This document shows, piece by piece, positions 7,471 through 15,434 of a stretch of 64,000 nucleotides of DNA. Position numbers and translations under genes: made by a program. Each line of letters starts with the position of its first letter. Position 1 is the first letter of the stretch. A model generated the notes under the pieces. The model saw only the letters and a program-made list of their open reading frames with translations, searched no databases and was not told where the DNA came from. Source of the DNA: an uncultured Ruminococcus sp. (lineage in GTDB: Bacteria; Bacillota; Clostridia; Oscillospirales; Acutalibacteraceae). The stretch is from contig CACXMR010000009.1 of the NCBI GenBank assembly GCA_902768825.1, positions 41,702 through 105,701 of the forward strand, in the 5' to 3' direction.

Positions 7471-9009
7471 TTACCAAATATCAACCTCGGGTTTCATGCC
7501 AAACGGCCAGGGAGACCAAGCCCAAACACCGCCGGTCTGCGGATAGAATTTGACAGAATCTACCAATGCTTTATATTCATCAAAATACTGCTGCTGCATA
7601 GCAAGAACATCATCTGCGGTAACACCCTCTTTGACGTAACTCAGCTGCCAAGCCCAGCTGGAAACAGAGGTAGGTCTCATTCCATTGCAGCCGCCGATCA
7701 TAAACTGGCAGATAGCAACGTGTGCGTCAAGCGGACCGAATCCAAAATCAGCCTCGTACAGAGCATCCAGATCTACCTTACTCGCAAGATCGGTAACCGC
7801 TGCTTCAGAAGCTACATACATTGCTTCAAACAACTCATCATCGCCAATGCAAACCTTATTGTTCAGGGTCGGGAACACCGTCCACTTAGTCGCATAGCCC
7901 ACTGAGCAAGGACAGAAACTTGCCAGGTACATGGTCAGAACACCGGTCTCTGCATCGTACTCATAGTACTCACCGTTCTCGTTGGCAACAGTGGTCAGGG
8001 TGGTGTTACGATGGTTGACCTCGGTGAGATAAAGGTTTTTGCCTATGACCTTCTGAGCTGGAATGATCTTACCGTTCTTTATTTCGACAGGGTTGCCGTT
8101 CTGGTCAGTCATGCCGATGTCAAAGTATGCGGCAGTTATGCCATCACTGATGGTGACAGTTTTAACTCCATCGCTGTCGCTGATAAGATCGTTTACCGGA
8201 GAAAGACTTGTAACTCCTTCATCAACGGCGCCTTGCGGAACTACAAATCTAACGCCGTCGATATCGAGATCGCCGACAATTGTATCTCCGGATTCAGCAA
8301 CGGGGACGGAAATAGAGGTAAGGAAGTTCGTATTATCAGGCGTTGCGTCAGCATCCTTGTCGTAGTCAGCGTCAAAGCTGTCGCTCTCGTAGTTAAGCTG
8401 CATTGCAAGGATCTTGAGAGAGAAATCCGTGCCGATGCTCATATTCTGATACTCGTTGCCTGCTGTCTCCTGCATGTGCAGTGCAAGTGTTGCGAAGTCC
8501 TCTTTGTTGTCTTCTGCAGGAATAAGGGTGTCGTTGATAACGATTTCGCCGCTGATTGCCTGTCTGAGTGTGCCAAGTTTGTTCAGGTTTGCAAGATCAG
8601 TTGCACGGTTGCCGGTCTTGTTGACCTCTGCCGGGACATAGTAAACGTCGATAACATCCGCAAGATCGCTGACCTCACCGTTGGGGACGATAGTCATCGT
8701 GTACTTGAGCGCAAGGTTACCTGTCGTAGATACCTTGGCATTTACCCACTCTGTGTAGCCAGGCTCCCAGAGAACATAGTCGAATGCCTTCTTGCCCGGG
8801 TTTTCCTTAACCGACACATAATCGTTGTCGGTCTTGGTCTTTATGCCGAGATCAATGTTCAGATTGCCGGTTTTGATTATGTTACCTGTGCTTGCCACGC
8901 TGTCAGTAAACCATGCATAAGATGTGCCGATGAGCATGGTCGCACTGACAGAAAGTGCCAGAACACTCGCTATCAACGTGCGTTTGGTAACTCTTCCTGT
9001 TTTTGTCAT
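7471..9009 (-). CDS. Secreted TasA/CalY-like protein with SipW-type signal peptide
   Basis: The ATG at 9009 follows AAAAGGAGGAAATAAA and gives 512 residues. The N-terminus (basic start, hydrophobic core ASVLALSVSATMLIG, then TSYAWFTDSVASTGN) is the SipW-dependent signal peptide type found on TasA and camelysin proteins; the AWFTD segment marks the start of the mature fold. The next 180 residues have the TasA-like beta pattern (GNLNIDLGIKTK, LWEPGYTEWVNAKVSTTGNL). The C-terminal half is unlike classical TasA and ends in a Trp-rich segment (GGVWAWSPWPFGM). Several cysteines in that half could form disulfides. TasA-family proteins build extracellular matrix fibres in Bacillus; a similar surface role here is inferred. 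No sipW gene is next to it. Confidence 0.85.
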   Translation of the reverse strand: MTKTGRVTKRTLIASVLALSVSATMLIGTSYAWFTDSVASTGNIIKTGNLNIDLGIKTKTDNDYVSVKENPGKKAFDYVLWEPGYTEWVNAKVSTTGNLALKYTMTIVPNGEVSDLADVIDVYYVPAEVNKTGNRATDLANLNKLGTLRQAISGEIVINDTLIPAEDNKEDFATLALHMQETAGNEYQNMSIGTDFSLKILAMQLNYESDSFDADYDKDADATPDNTNFLTSISVPVAESGDTIVGDLDIDGVRFVVPQGAVDEGVTSLSPVNDLISDSDGVKTVTISDGITAAYFDIGMTDQNGNPVEIKNGKIIPAQKVIGKNLYLTEVNHRNTTLTTVANENGEYYEYDAETGVLTMYLASFCPCSVGYATKWTVFPTLNNKVCIGDDELFEAMYVASEAAVTDLASKVDLDALYEADFGFGPLDAHVAICQFMIGGCNGMRPTSVSSWAWQLSYVKEGVTADDVLAMQQQYFDEYKALVDSVKFYPQTGGVWAWSPWPFGMKPEVDIW

Positions 9010-9247
9010 TTTTATTTCCTCCTTTTCAAAATTATTATTTATCGGACGCTGACAAACCACATCCGACAATATTATACTATTACGCTATACCATCATTTTA
9101 CTAAGTTTTCAATATTAATACATAGAATTATCATACAAATTCACCTAATGCATTTTGGTTAAATAGAACAACTTTGTGATTTAATTCCAATAACAAATTA
9201 TTTTTAGATAAATAAAAAATCAACATATGTGCCTGTGACGACTCAAA

Positions 9248-9320
9248 TTATATGATAGTCTGACTGCACTTTTTCCTTGACCGCCATACACGAAAAAAGG
9301 CTGCACCATTTCGGTACAGC
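9248..9320. repeat. Left copy of 73-bp direct repeat flanking the tRNA-Leu islet
   Basis: Matches 11079-11151 base for base except at five positions. It ends in a hairpin (GGCTGCACC with GGTACAGC) that in the right copy is a clean intrinsic terminator of a minus-strand tRNA. The bases 9010-9247 before it are AT-rich and nothing is recognised there. Confidence 0.8.
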
Positions 9321-9454
9321 AGAAATAAATAATAAAGAAAAAAGAATAAAGAATAAATAATAATACAGAAACGCCCCATCAGACTATTTCTTATTTATTA
9401 TTTATTCTCTATTATTTATTATTTGAGCCCCGTCACATCGTGGCGGGGCGTTTC
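9321..9454. repeat. AT-rich long imperfect palindrome inserted in left repeat
   Basis: About 122 bases are present here that the right-hand copy lacks. CAGAAACGCCCC near 9366-9377 and GGGGCGTTTCTG near 9445-9456 are exact complements. The two AT-rich tracts (purine-strand AATAATAAAG, pyrimidine-strand CTTATTTATTA) can pair with each other. It looks like a small snap-back insertion and also contains a GCCCCG/CGGGGC hairpin. Confidence 0.5.
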
Positions 9455-9474
9455 TGCGAGTGACGGGACTTGAA
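9455..9474 (-). other. Short tRNA-Leu 3'-end remnant (left boundary)
   Basis: Twenty bases identical to 11164-11183, which are the acceptor 3' strand and half of the T arm of the tRNA-Leu copy. Beyond them similarity stops. Together with the 73-bp repeat this is what an attachment-site duplication at a tRNA 3' end would leave. The bases 9475-9740 hold no recognised gene. Confidence 0.6.
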
Positions 9475-9740
9475 GCTCTATGTGAACGGAATCGAGCATG
9501 AAAATGAGGATCGTGCTTTTGCTTGAGTTATATGGGTTTCCGGATAGTAGGTTGCTTTTTTGTATGCTGTGAACTTCGGTAATGTTCCGAATTTGTTCCA
9601 TACTGTTAATGCAAAACAGTTGTAAAGAGTATCATCTCCATGTGGTTCACCTCCTGTTTGAAATAGTAAAAGGACACCTGGCTGTGATAGTGGGTGTCCA
9701 TGAATTGAATTTATTGTTTTTTCGATTTATTTATTTTGTT

Positions 9741-10388
9741 TCAAACTGGATTACACGATCTTACAATTTGCGGAAGGAAAACAAAAAACAGAAAAACCAG
9801 AATAATACAACTCATTACAATTATTGTGTTCCTGTTCTCTTTCTTCTTTTCAGCTTCAAGTCTTTCTTGCTTAGCTTGCTCTTTCCGTCTTTTTTCTTCT
9901 TCTATTTTCTTTCGATAAGGAGTTAAAATAGTATTTTTAATTTCAGGGCATTCATCTAATAGTTTACGAATCTGGTGTTCAATATTATCAGCTTTAAAAA
10001 TAGCGTTTCTATATTCTCGGAGATATTCGCTTTTTTCTTTTTCGGCTTTTTGCTCCTCTTGCCTTTGTCTTCGGTTATATTCTTCGGCAGCATTATCTAG
10101 CGTTGGATTGCTGCCACTATATTCATATCGTTTGTGATAAGTTTCAAATTTTGTTACAGAATTTGTGGCCAATGCACTCGCTCTATAACACTCATGATCG
10201 AGCTGTTTTATCAATTGATTATATAACCGTGAAAACTCTTCCTCAAGTTTAGGATTCTTTTTCCGTAAAAAACTATTAATATCTTCAAGATTTGCTTTTA
10301 GTTCGTTTGCTCGTTCCCATAATTCTGCTTCTTGATGCATAAGTTCTCTGTGTTTCTCAAGATAATACCGGCTCATTTCATAGCCCAT
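9741..10388 (-). CDS. Coiled-coil, tail-anchored membrane protein of the tRNA-Leu islet
   Basis: A 215-residue protein that I do not recognise. It is almost entirely helical and charged: a first coiled coil (about 8-60), a middle region, and a second Lys/Glu-rich coiled coil (about 160-186). It ends in one hydrophobic segment IIVMSCIILVFLFFVFLP (about 190-207) and a short tail, which places most of the protein in the cytoplasm with a C-terminal anchor. The coding strand is AT-richer than its chromosomal neighbours, in keeping with recent acquisition. It is the larger of only two genes between the direct repeats. Function cannot be told from the sequence; anchored coiled-coil proteins occur among phage-defence effectors and phage proteins, but nothing here proves either. 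Confidence 0.65.
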   Translation of the reverse strand: MGYEMSRYYLEKHRELMHQEAELWERANELKANLEDINSFLRKKNPKLEEEFSRLYNQLIKQLDHECYRASALATNSVTKFETYHKRYEYSGSNPTLDNAAEEYNRRQRQEEQKAEKEKSEYLREYRNAIFKADNIEHQIRKLLDECPEIKNTILTPYRKKIEEEKRRKEQAKQERLEAEKKKENRNTIIVMSCIILVFLFFVFLPQIVRSCNPV

Positions 10389-10600
10389 GTTTGATCCCCC
10401 AATTTCTTTTCAGTTTTTTTGACACTTTTTACACATTACTACAAGTTGTCCAGAAAAAGAATACACATCAGCTAATGCTGTAAAAAGCTTAAAGTCAGTC
10501 AATCCTTTTGAGGACGGACAATATCCTTTTATATGCAATCTGCCAGTTTTAGTATTTTACAGATATTGTTGCTCCATATCCATCACATTAAATAGTTTGA

Positions 10601-10668
10601 TTGTCCTATAACAAGACAACTTTTCTTTAATGTAATGCTAACATAAAAATTGTCCTATGTCAAGACAA
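10601..10668. promoter_or_regulatory. Two operator-like dyads upstream of the islet Xre regulator
   Basis: TTGTCCTATAACAAGACAA (10601-10619) and TTGTCCTATGTCAAGACAA (10650-10668) share the TTGTC-N9-GACAA plan. The second extends to AAAAATTGTC/GACAATTTTT with ten paired bases. The centres are 49 bases apart and lie 50-100 bases before the regulator start, the usual position for autoregulation. The remainder of 10389-10717 shows nothing else. Confidence 0.65.
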
Positions 10669-10717
10669 TTTTTATGAAAGTGTGAAAAATATATCAAGAA
10701 TAATTGATGGAGACAGC

Positions 10718-10933
10718 ATGAATATAGTAGGATACAATATCAGAAAGTATCGGATTATGCGTAAAATGAGCCAACAAAAACTATCTGATAAACTGGAACT
10801 ATTTGGTGTATATGTTTGCAGAGGTTCTATTTCCCGAATAGAAGATAAAACAAGAACGGTAACGGACATAGAACTATTTGCAATATCAAAAGTATTGAAT
10901 GTTGATATTTGTGATTTGATCGAAGCAGAATAG
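10718..10933 (+). CDS. Xre-family HTH regulator of the islet
   Basis: A 71-residue one-domain DNA-binding protein. The ATG at 10718 is preceded by GGAG with five bases of spacing; a GTG start 36 bases upstream is possible but lacks a site. The helix-turn-helix runs through YNIRKYRIMRKMSQQKLSDKL and SISRIEDKTR and ends in VLNVDICDLIE, the typical Xre/Cro layout. It should repress its own promoter through the two dyads upstream and may also control the divergent coiled-coil gene, whose start lies about 330 bases away. Low GC, like the rest of the islet. Confidence 0.8.
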   Translation: MNIVGYNIRKYRIMRKMSQQKLSDKLELFGVYVCRGSISRIEDKTRTVTDIELFAISKVLNVDICDLIEAE

Positions 10934-11078
10934 CTTATTATCATATTTCAGCTCCATCTCGCTCCGTCTTTGCTCCAATTTCCGAAATAATGATTATGAT
11001 ACTTTTCCCTTATCGAGCATAGCCGTATTGAAAAACAGCCGTAAACCATCATACACAGAACACATAGAAACCCTCATC

Positions 11079-11151
11079 TTATATGATATCCCGACTGCAC
11101 TATTTCCTTGACCGCCATACACGAAAAAAGGCTGTACCATTTCGGTACAGC
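11079..11151. repeat. Right copy of 73-bp direct repeat, containing a tRNA terminator
   Basis: About 93 percent identical to 9248-9320. It contains GGCTGTACC (11130-11138) and GGTACAGCC (11144-11152) as a perfect 9-bp stem. On the minus strand the stem is followed by six T residues, so it would terminate the adjacent tRNA-Leu transcript. The bases 10934-11078 before it hold nothing recognised. Confidence 0.8.
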
Positions 11152-11160
11152 CTTGATTAC

Positions 11161-11234
11161 TGGTGCGAGTGACGGGACTTGAACCCGTACGTCATGCAAC
11201 ACACGCCCCTCAAACGTGCCTGTCTGCCAATTCC
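11161..11234 (-). pseudogene. Truncated tRNA-Leu (anticodon GAG) lacking its 5' acceptor strand
   Basis: Minus strand: from GGAATTGGCAGAC of the D loop through the anticodon loop TTGAGGG (anticodon GAG), a variable arm, T arm ACGGG-TTCAAGT-CCCGT, the acceptor 3' strand CACTCGC, A and encoded CCA at 11163-11161. The 5' side should begin GCGAGTG but instead reads into AAAAAATTCA, so the acceptor stem cannot form. The D stem is also imperfect. This looks like a displaced tRNA copy left by an integration or deletion event; an intact tRNA-Leu is not in the window. Confidence 0.7.
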
Positions 11235-11309
11235 TGAATTTTTTGAAAGCATATATTATTATATATGTGTGTATCATGTCGAAATCGGGCTCTGTGGGAG
11301 GGTATCTTT

Positions 11310-12386
11310 TTGGAACGGATAAAAAAACTCATCACAAAAAAGTATTTCTTTGTTGTCTTCTTCTTTACTCTTGTGGTGATACTTTCATTTGCATTGCATA
11401 TAACTATTACCGATGATGTCAACAGAGGAAAGCCCAAGGACGATCTTCCCAGAGCTGAGGCTACAGTAGTCAATACGCCAGACTCCTTTACCATCGAAGA
11501 AAACGGAAAAAATGAAGAAATGTATTCTAACATACAGATCGAAGTGAGTATCGGCGAAAACGAGAAACAGGTCACCTATCTCACCGGAACTGTTCCAAGG
11601 TCAGCATCCGGTACGCTTGACTATGGCAGCACCCTCAAGGTAAAGTATGACTCCAACGACCACAGTACATTCTATTTTGCCAATGACCCTGTTCCTCATT
11701 ACAGAGTGTTTATTTATGTCATTTACTCATTGCTGATAGTGATGTGTATTGTGGCAACAATTCTATCCTCGAAGATTGCCGAGCATCTTGCTCAGAAAAA
11801 AGCTGTTGAAGAGAATATGCGCAAAGTCAAAAGCAAGCATGAAGCTGATACCGAAGCCATGTCAGGTGGTTACCGGGGCATTGACGGCAATGAAGATCCC
11901 TATGCCGCTGTTGATCCCTTTGCCAAGGACACAACGGATTATAATGCAATATACGAACAAAACAGATTGCTTGACAATGCAGAATACAGTGCCGAAGGAA
12001 CATATTCTTCCTATGGTAACCCAATGGATGCACCCTTCGGAAGCGGTTCTGATTCTCCGTCCCCGTCATTCGGCACATCAACCGGAATGTCCGCAGACCT
12101 GCGCTCACCCGGTGCGCCGTCTGAGTCCCCTTATGCGACGGACAATGAACAGTATTATAGTGGCGGTGGGGATACAGCGCCAGAGACTGATAATTCTATG
12201 TACGGCATGCCCAATGCTTCAATGGACGCCCCATACGATCCCAACTCACCCTACTCAGGCTATGGTATGCCCAATGCCTCGATGGACACTCCTTACGATC
12301 CTAACTTGCCCTACTCGGGCTATGGCATGCCCAATGCCTCAATGGATGCGCCCTACGACCCCAACACACCTTACACAGGTTTGTGA
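11310..12386 (+). CDS. Two-span membrane protein with DUF3592-like domain and 20-residue C-terminal repeats
   Basis: The start chosen is the TTG at 11310, seven bases after GGGAGG; an earlier in-frame codon has no such site. This gives 358 residues. A first membrane segment (YFFVVFFFTLVVILSFALHI, about 13-32) is followed by an exported domain of about 95 residues (from EATVVNTPDSFTI) resembling DUF3592. A second segment follows (VFIYVIYSLLIVMCIVATIL, about 133-152). The long C-terminal tail is low-complexity, rich in Ser, Pro, Tyr and Gly. It ends in three 20-residue repeats beginning YGMPNASMD. With both spans crossing, the tail is cytoplasmic. A related protein lies at 13984, and the lipoprotein between them is on the same strand. 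Function unknown. Confidence 0.7.
   Translation: MERIKKLITKKYFFVVFFFTLVVILSFALHITITDDVNRGKPKDDLPRAEATVVNTPDSFTIEENGKNEEMYSNIQIEVSIGENEKQVTYLTGTVPRSASGTLDYGSTLKVKYDSNDHSTFYFANDPVPHYRVFIYVIYSLLIVMCIVATILSSKIAEHLAQKKAVEENMRKVKSKHEADTEAMSGGYRGIDGNEDPYAAVDPFAKDTTDYNAIYEQNRLLDNAEYSAEGTYSSYGNPMDAPFGSGSDSPSPSFGTSTGMSADLRSPGAPSESPYATDNEQYYSGGGDTAPETDNSMYGMPNASMDAPYDPNSPYSGYGMPNASMDTPYDPNLPYSGYGMPNASMDAPYDPNTPYTGL
12201..12380 (+). repeat. Three in-frame 60-bp tandem repeats
   Basis: Units at 12201-12260, 12261-12320 and 12321-12380 encode the 20-residue repeat at the C-terminus of the membrane protein. They differ mainly at third codon positions, so the repeat is old enough to have drifted under protein-level constraint. 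Confidence 0.85.
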
Positions 12387-12442
12387 TTTTACCGCCTGGG
12401 TCACATTATTCTGATATGAGGAAACATGAAGGAAGGAAAGAC

Positions 12443-13882
12443 ATGAAAAAGAGATTTCTAATGGCTATTGCCCTGTTGTCGGCAATTCTGCTTACAAGTG
12501 CCTGCAGCGGCTCCGTCTCACCATTTCAGAATTTACAGTCATCAGAGTCTTTTTCGGGCTTTGATTCCTCTGTAGCAGAGAGCTCTCAGGATGATAGCTC
12601 CGGGTCAAGCTCTGCTGAAAGCTCCTCCGAAGCGGAAAGCTCAGTCCCCCCTGCCCCCGAAAGCTCCACAGAATCTGATATTTCCCAGCTAAGCCAGGAT
12701 GAAAGCTCGGCAGTATCTGATATTTCCCAGCCGAGCCAGGACGAAAGCTCAGCAGGACCTGAAATCTCACAATCAAGCCAGGATGAAAGCTCTTTGACCA
12801 GCGAAGAAACATCAGACCCTGTTTCTGATCCCTCAGATGATGATATTTCCACTGTGGATTACATTGAAAGGAAATATTTTGTCAACAAGCTGACTCCATC
12901 GGAAAAGAAAAATTTTGCAATACTCTATCATTCAGCCAAAAGCTTCAAAGAAAAAGCAGTGTTCGGTGCTCCGATACAGGAACCGGAGCTTGACAGGCTC
13001 ATGTGGCTGCTGAACTACGACTGTCCGGAGCTGATACATCTGAAGGGGGATTATGGACTTTCATATAACGAAGACGGAAGCATCAGCGGTGTACGCTTTT
13101 TTTACAATATGACAGAGGATGAGTATTCCGGTTGCATGAAACAGTTAGATGACCTGTTTGATTCGCTGAAGCAGCAGACCCAGGGCATGAGCGAATATGA
13201 AACAGAAAAATATGTGTATGATCTCATGTTTAATGAGCTTGTGTATGATGAGACCACAGAGCGTTCCGGATCAGCCTATGGTGCGCTTATAGAACATTAT
13301 TCGAGGTGCGAGGGCATCAGCAAGGGCTTTGCCTGGTGCATGAATGAGCTGGGCATTGAAACTATGACCCTGTCAGGCATCCCGTTGTGGGAAAACTCAG
13401 GGTCGTTTTCCACTCATTCCTGGAACATAATAAAGCTTGAAGGGAATTATTATAATGTTGATCTGACGGCGGACAACCTGAGGAATGATAAGGATGAGTT
13501 TGTTGTGCCGCTATACAGCTTTCTGAACCAGAATGATGAGGTGCTGAGCAAAACCCATATGCCGCTTGATTTGTACAGAGAGCTTGGTGTCCCATCATGC
13601 GACACTAACCAGCTGAATTATCATATACTGATAGATCACGTTATCACTTCTGACGATGACAGCAAGTCCCGCCTGTGGGAAATGCTGGACGAAGCTTTCA
13701 CACCCGAGGGAGAGGTCTATATTCCAATAAGATTCTCTTCAGCAGGCACCTATGAAGCCTTTATAGATGATTGGGAAGGCTATTATAACGAATATATTGA
13801 TGAAAAAGGTCTTGACTATCGCTTTGCAAGGCTGTATTATAACGAGGTCGGAAAAACCGCTGCCCTGCACACTGAGGACTGA
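12443..13882 (+). CDS. Lipoprotein with transglutaminase-like domain
   Basis: The ATG at 12443 after GGAAGGAAAGAC gives 479 residues. The signal peptide ends in a lipobox LTSAC with the lipidated Cys at about residue 20. A Ser/Glu-rich linker of about 120 residues follows, with three copies of a repeat around DISQPSQDESSA. The C-terminal domain has the order of a transglutaminase-like (papain-fold) enzyme: Cys in SRCEGISKGFAW, His in FSTHSWNIIKLEG and Asp in YYNVDLTADN, all around residues 290-350. Such secreted domains act as peptidases, amidases or cross-linkers; the exact reaction is not evident. The domain sits on a long, possibly wall-spanning tether. It overlaps no neighbour but follows the membrane protein gene by 56 bases. 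Confidence 0.85.
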   Translation: MKKRFLMAIALLSAILLTSACSGSVSPFQNLQSSESFSGFDSSVAESSQDDSSGSSSAESSSEAESSVPPAPESSTESDISQLSQDESSAVSDISQPSQDESSAGPEISQSSQDESSLTSEETSDPVSDPSDDDISTVDYIERKYFVNKLTPSEKKNFAILYHSAKSFKEKAVFGAPIQEPELDRLMWLLNYDCPELIHLKGDYGLSYNEDGSISGVRFFYNMTEDEYSGCMKQLDDLFDSLKQQTQGMSEYETEKYVYDLMFNELVYDETTERSGSAYGALIEHYSRCEGISKGFAWCMNELGIETMTLSGIPLWENSGSFSTHSWNIIKLEGNYYNVDLTADNLRNDKDEFVVPLYSFLNQNDEVLSKTHMPLDLYRELGVPSCDTNQLNYHILIDHVITSDDDSKSRLWEMLDEAFTPEGEVYIPIRFSSAGTYEAFIDDWEGYYNEYIDEKGLDYRFARLYYNEVGKTAALHTED

Positions 13883-13983
13883 CCCGCTCGGCACTGTTTT
13901 GTGATGAATGAGTGCAGGAAGCTAAGTGCATTAATTTGCACATTACCCCGTGGTCCTTGCAGGAGAATGGAGGGATAAAAAGA

Positions 13984-14673
13984 ATGAAAAAGAAGCTATC
14001 CATCGAAAGGATAGGAAAAAGAGGAAGTATAGTAATGCTGATCGCCGGCATCCTTTGCCTTGCTTTTGGTATTTATTTGCAGATAAGGACAAACAATCTG
14101 CCGTTTTATGCAGTGGAACTAAAAGCCACTATAACCTCGTTTGAGGCATCTGACCAATCGAAAATGCAGACCACAACAACCTTTGTGAGCTATTTCCTCA
14201 ATGGTCAGGAATATACAAATGTTCCTCTGGGTCAATATGAGGGCTCATGGAAGATAGGCGATACGATCAATATCTGCTGCCTTCCGGACGATCCCACAAA
14301 AATCTGGACAAGAACCATGCAGTACAGAGGGATATTCTATATCATGTTTTCAATATCCTTCCTGCTTGTGGCCATCTACAAGCTTCTGCAGTTCAGAAGG
14401 AAAAAGGGAGAGCCGGACAGTGACATCGAAGACAGCGGAGAGGAAAAATTCAAGGTTTCATCCATTATCATACCCCTTGCAGCCGGCATACCGCTGACGA
14501 TAAACGGTGTTCTCTACTGGATAATGGAGCATTCCATACTTGGCATGATAATAGTCGCTCTCGGTGCTGCGGCGATACTTACCGGATTTTTCTCACTGCT
14601 TGATTATATCAGCTACAAAAAGGATAAGAAAAACGGCAATTCCGTGTCTGACTCTGGTGTCGGATCAGAATAA
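13984..14673 (+). CDS. DUF3592-type membrane protein
   Basis: The start is the ATG after GGAGGGATAAAAAGA, giving 229 residues. The layout is a first membrane segment (IVMLIAGILCLAFGIYLQI, about 15-33) and an exported domain of about 80 residues. That domain carries the DUF3592 pattern (ELKATITSFEASD, YFLNGQEYTNVPLGQY, KIGDTINICCLPDDP). A second segment at about 118-136 and two further segments near the C-terminus follow. A charged cytoplasmic loop (RRKKGEPDSDIEDSGEE) lies between them. The family is found in membrane proteins of unknown role. Third gene of a same-strand set with 11310 and 12443. Confidence 0.75.
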   Translation: MKKKLSIERIGKRGSIVMLIAGILCLAFGIYLQIRTNNLPFYAVELKATITSFEASDQSKMQTTTTFVSYFLNGQEYTNVPLGQYEGSWKIGDTINICCLPDDPTKIWTRTMQYRGIFYIMFSISFLLVAIYKLLQFRRKKGEPDSDIEDSGEEKFKVSSIIIPLAAGIPLTINGVLYWIMEHSILGMIIVALGAAAILTGFFSLLDYISYKKDKKNGNSVSDSGVGSE

Positions 14674-14688
14674 GCTTTAGGGCTGTGT

Positions 14689-15360
14689 GCCGGCGAGCCG
14701 CCGGTCCCGATTTCGCATTGTCTGAATTACTGAACTGAAACTTTACTGGTCGCGGCTCGAAGTTGTTCCGAAAGACGACAGCACAAAAGTTTTGGTCAAG
14801 CTTTTTCAGCGCAGAGCCTGCGCTCCCAACTCCGCGCCGGCGAGCCGCCGGTCCCGACTTCGCGTTGTGTGAATAACTGAATTGAGGCTTTACTGGTCGC
14901 GGCTCGAAGTTGTTCCGAAAGACGGCAGCACAAAAGTTTTGGTCAAGCTTTTTCAGCGCAGAGCCTGCGCTCCCAACTCCGCGTTGTGTGAATAACTGAA
15001 TTGAGACTTTACCGGTCGCGGCTCGAAGTTGTTCCGAAAGACGGCAGCACAAAAGTTTTGGTCAAGCTTTTTCAAAAGCTTGCGGAGTCCAGAGGCGGAG
15101 CCTTTGGTCAGGGGTTCGGGGGCGCAAGCCCCTGACTTATATGAATAAAAGCCTGATTCCGGGAGGAATCAGGCAATTTTTTTCGCCAAGCCGCCAGTCC
15201 CGACTCCGCGCCGGCGAGCCGCCGGTCCCGACTTCCCATTGTCTGAATTACTGAATTTAAGCTTTACCGGTCGCGGCTCGACGTTGTTCCGAAAGACGGC
15301 AGCACAAAAGTTTTGGTCAAGCTTTTTCAGCGCAGAGCCTGCGCTGCGCTGTGACAGAAT
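14689..15360. repeat. Block of about 145-bp intergenic repeats
   Basis: Four copies begin near 14689, 14836, 14979 (lacking its first part) and 15210. Each runs GCCGGCGAGCCGCCGGTCCCG, a variable TCTGAATTACTGAA-type stretch, CGGCTCGAAGTTGTTCCGAA, GGCAGCACAAAAGTTTTGG, and TTTTTCAGCGCAGAGCCTGCGCT. The units contain hairpins and no consistent reading frame. Shorter relatives occur near 41620-41780 and 46560. They fill most of the 761-base gap between two genes. Nature unknown: a dispersed non-coding repeat family or decayed element. Confidence 0.8.
15151..15183 (+). terminator. Intrinsic terminator within the repeat block
   Basis: GCCTGATTCC (15151-15160) and GGAATCAGGC (15165-15174) form a perfect 10-bp stem with a GGGA loop, followed by AA and seven T residues. 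It terminates rightward transcription before the aroA promoter. Confidence 0.85.
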
Positions 15361-15366
15361 TTTTGT

Positions 15367-15395
15367 TTTACTTTTGCTGAAAATCAGTGTATAAT
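15367..15395 (+). promoter_or_regulatory. Probable promoter of the aroA-aroC-pheA operon
   Basis: TTTACT (15367-15372), 17 bases, TATAAT (15390-15395). The -35 is a 4-of-6 match. Transcription would begin near 15402, about 33 bases before aroA. No T-box or other leader fits in that space. Confidence 0.6.
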
Positions 15396-15434
15396 GTAGG
15401 ATATACAGTTTTTTGATGATTATGAGGTGTGATT

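Noticed and set aside
8011-9162. Long 383-residue plus-strand frame opposite the TasA-like gene
   Set aside because: Shadow frame; the minus strand has a signal peptide, strong ribosome binding site and terminator.
14609-15052. 147-residue minus-strand frame across the 145-base repeats
   Set aside because: The frame arises from repeat units kept open by chance; units differ in frame and the product is only a translation of the repeat.
14689-15360. Possible CRISPR array in the repeat-rich gap
   Set aside because: Units are about 145 bases, touch each other and have no unique spacers; no cas genes nearby. The same holds for the block at 58813-59020.
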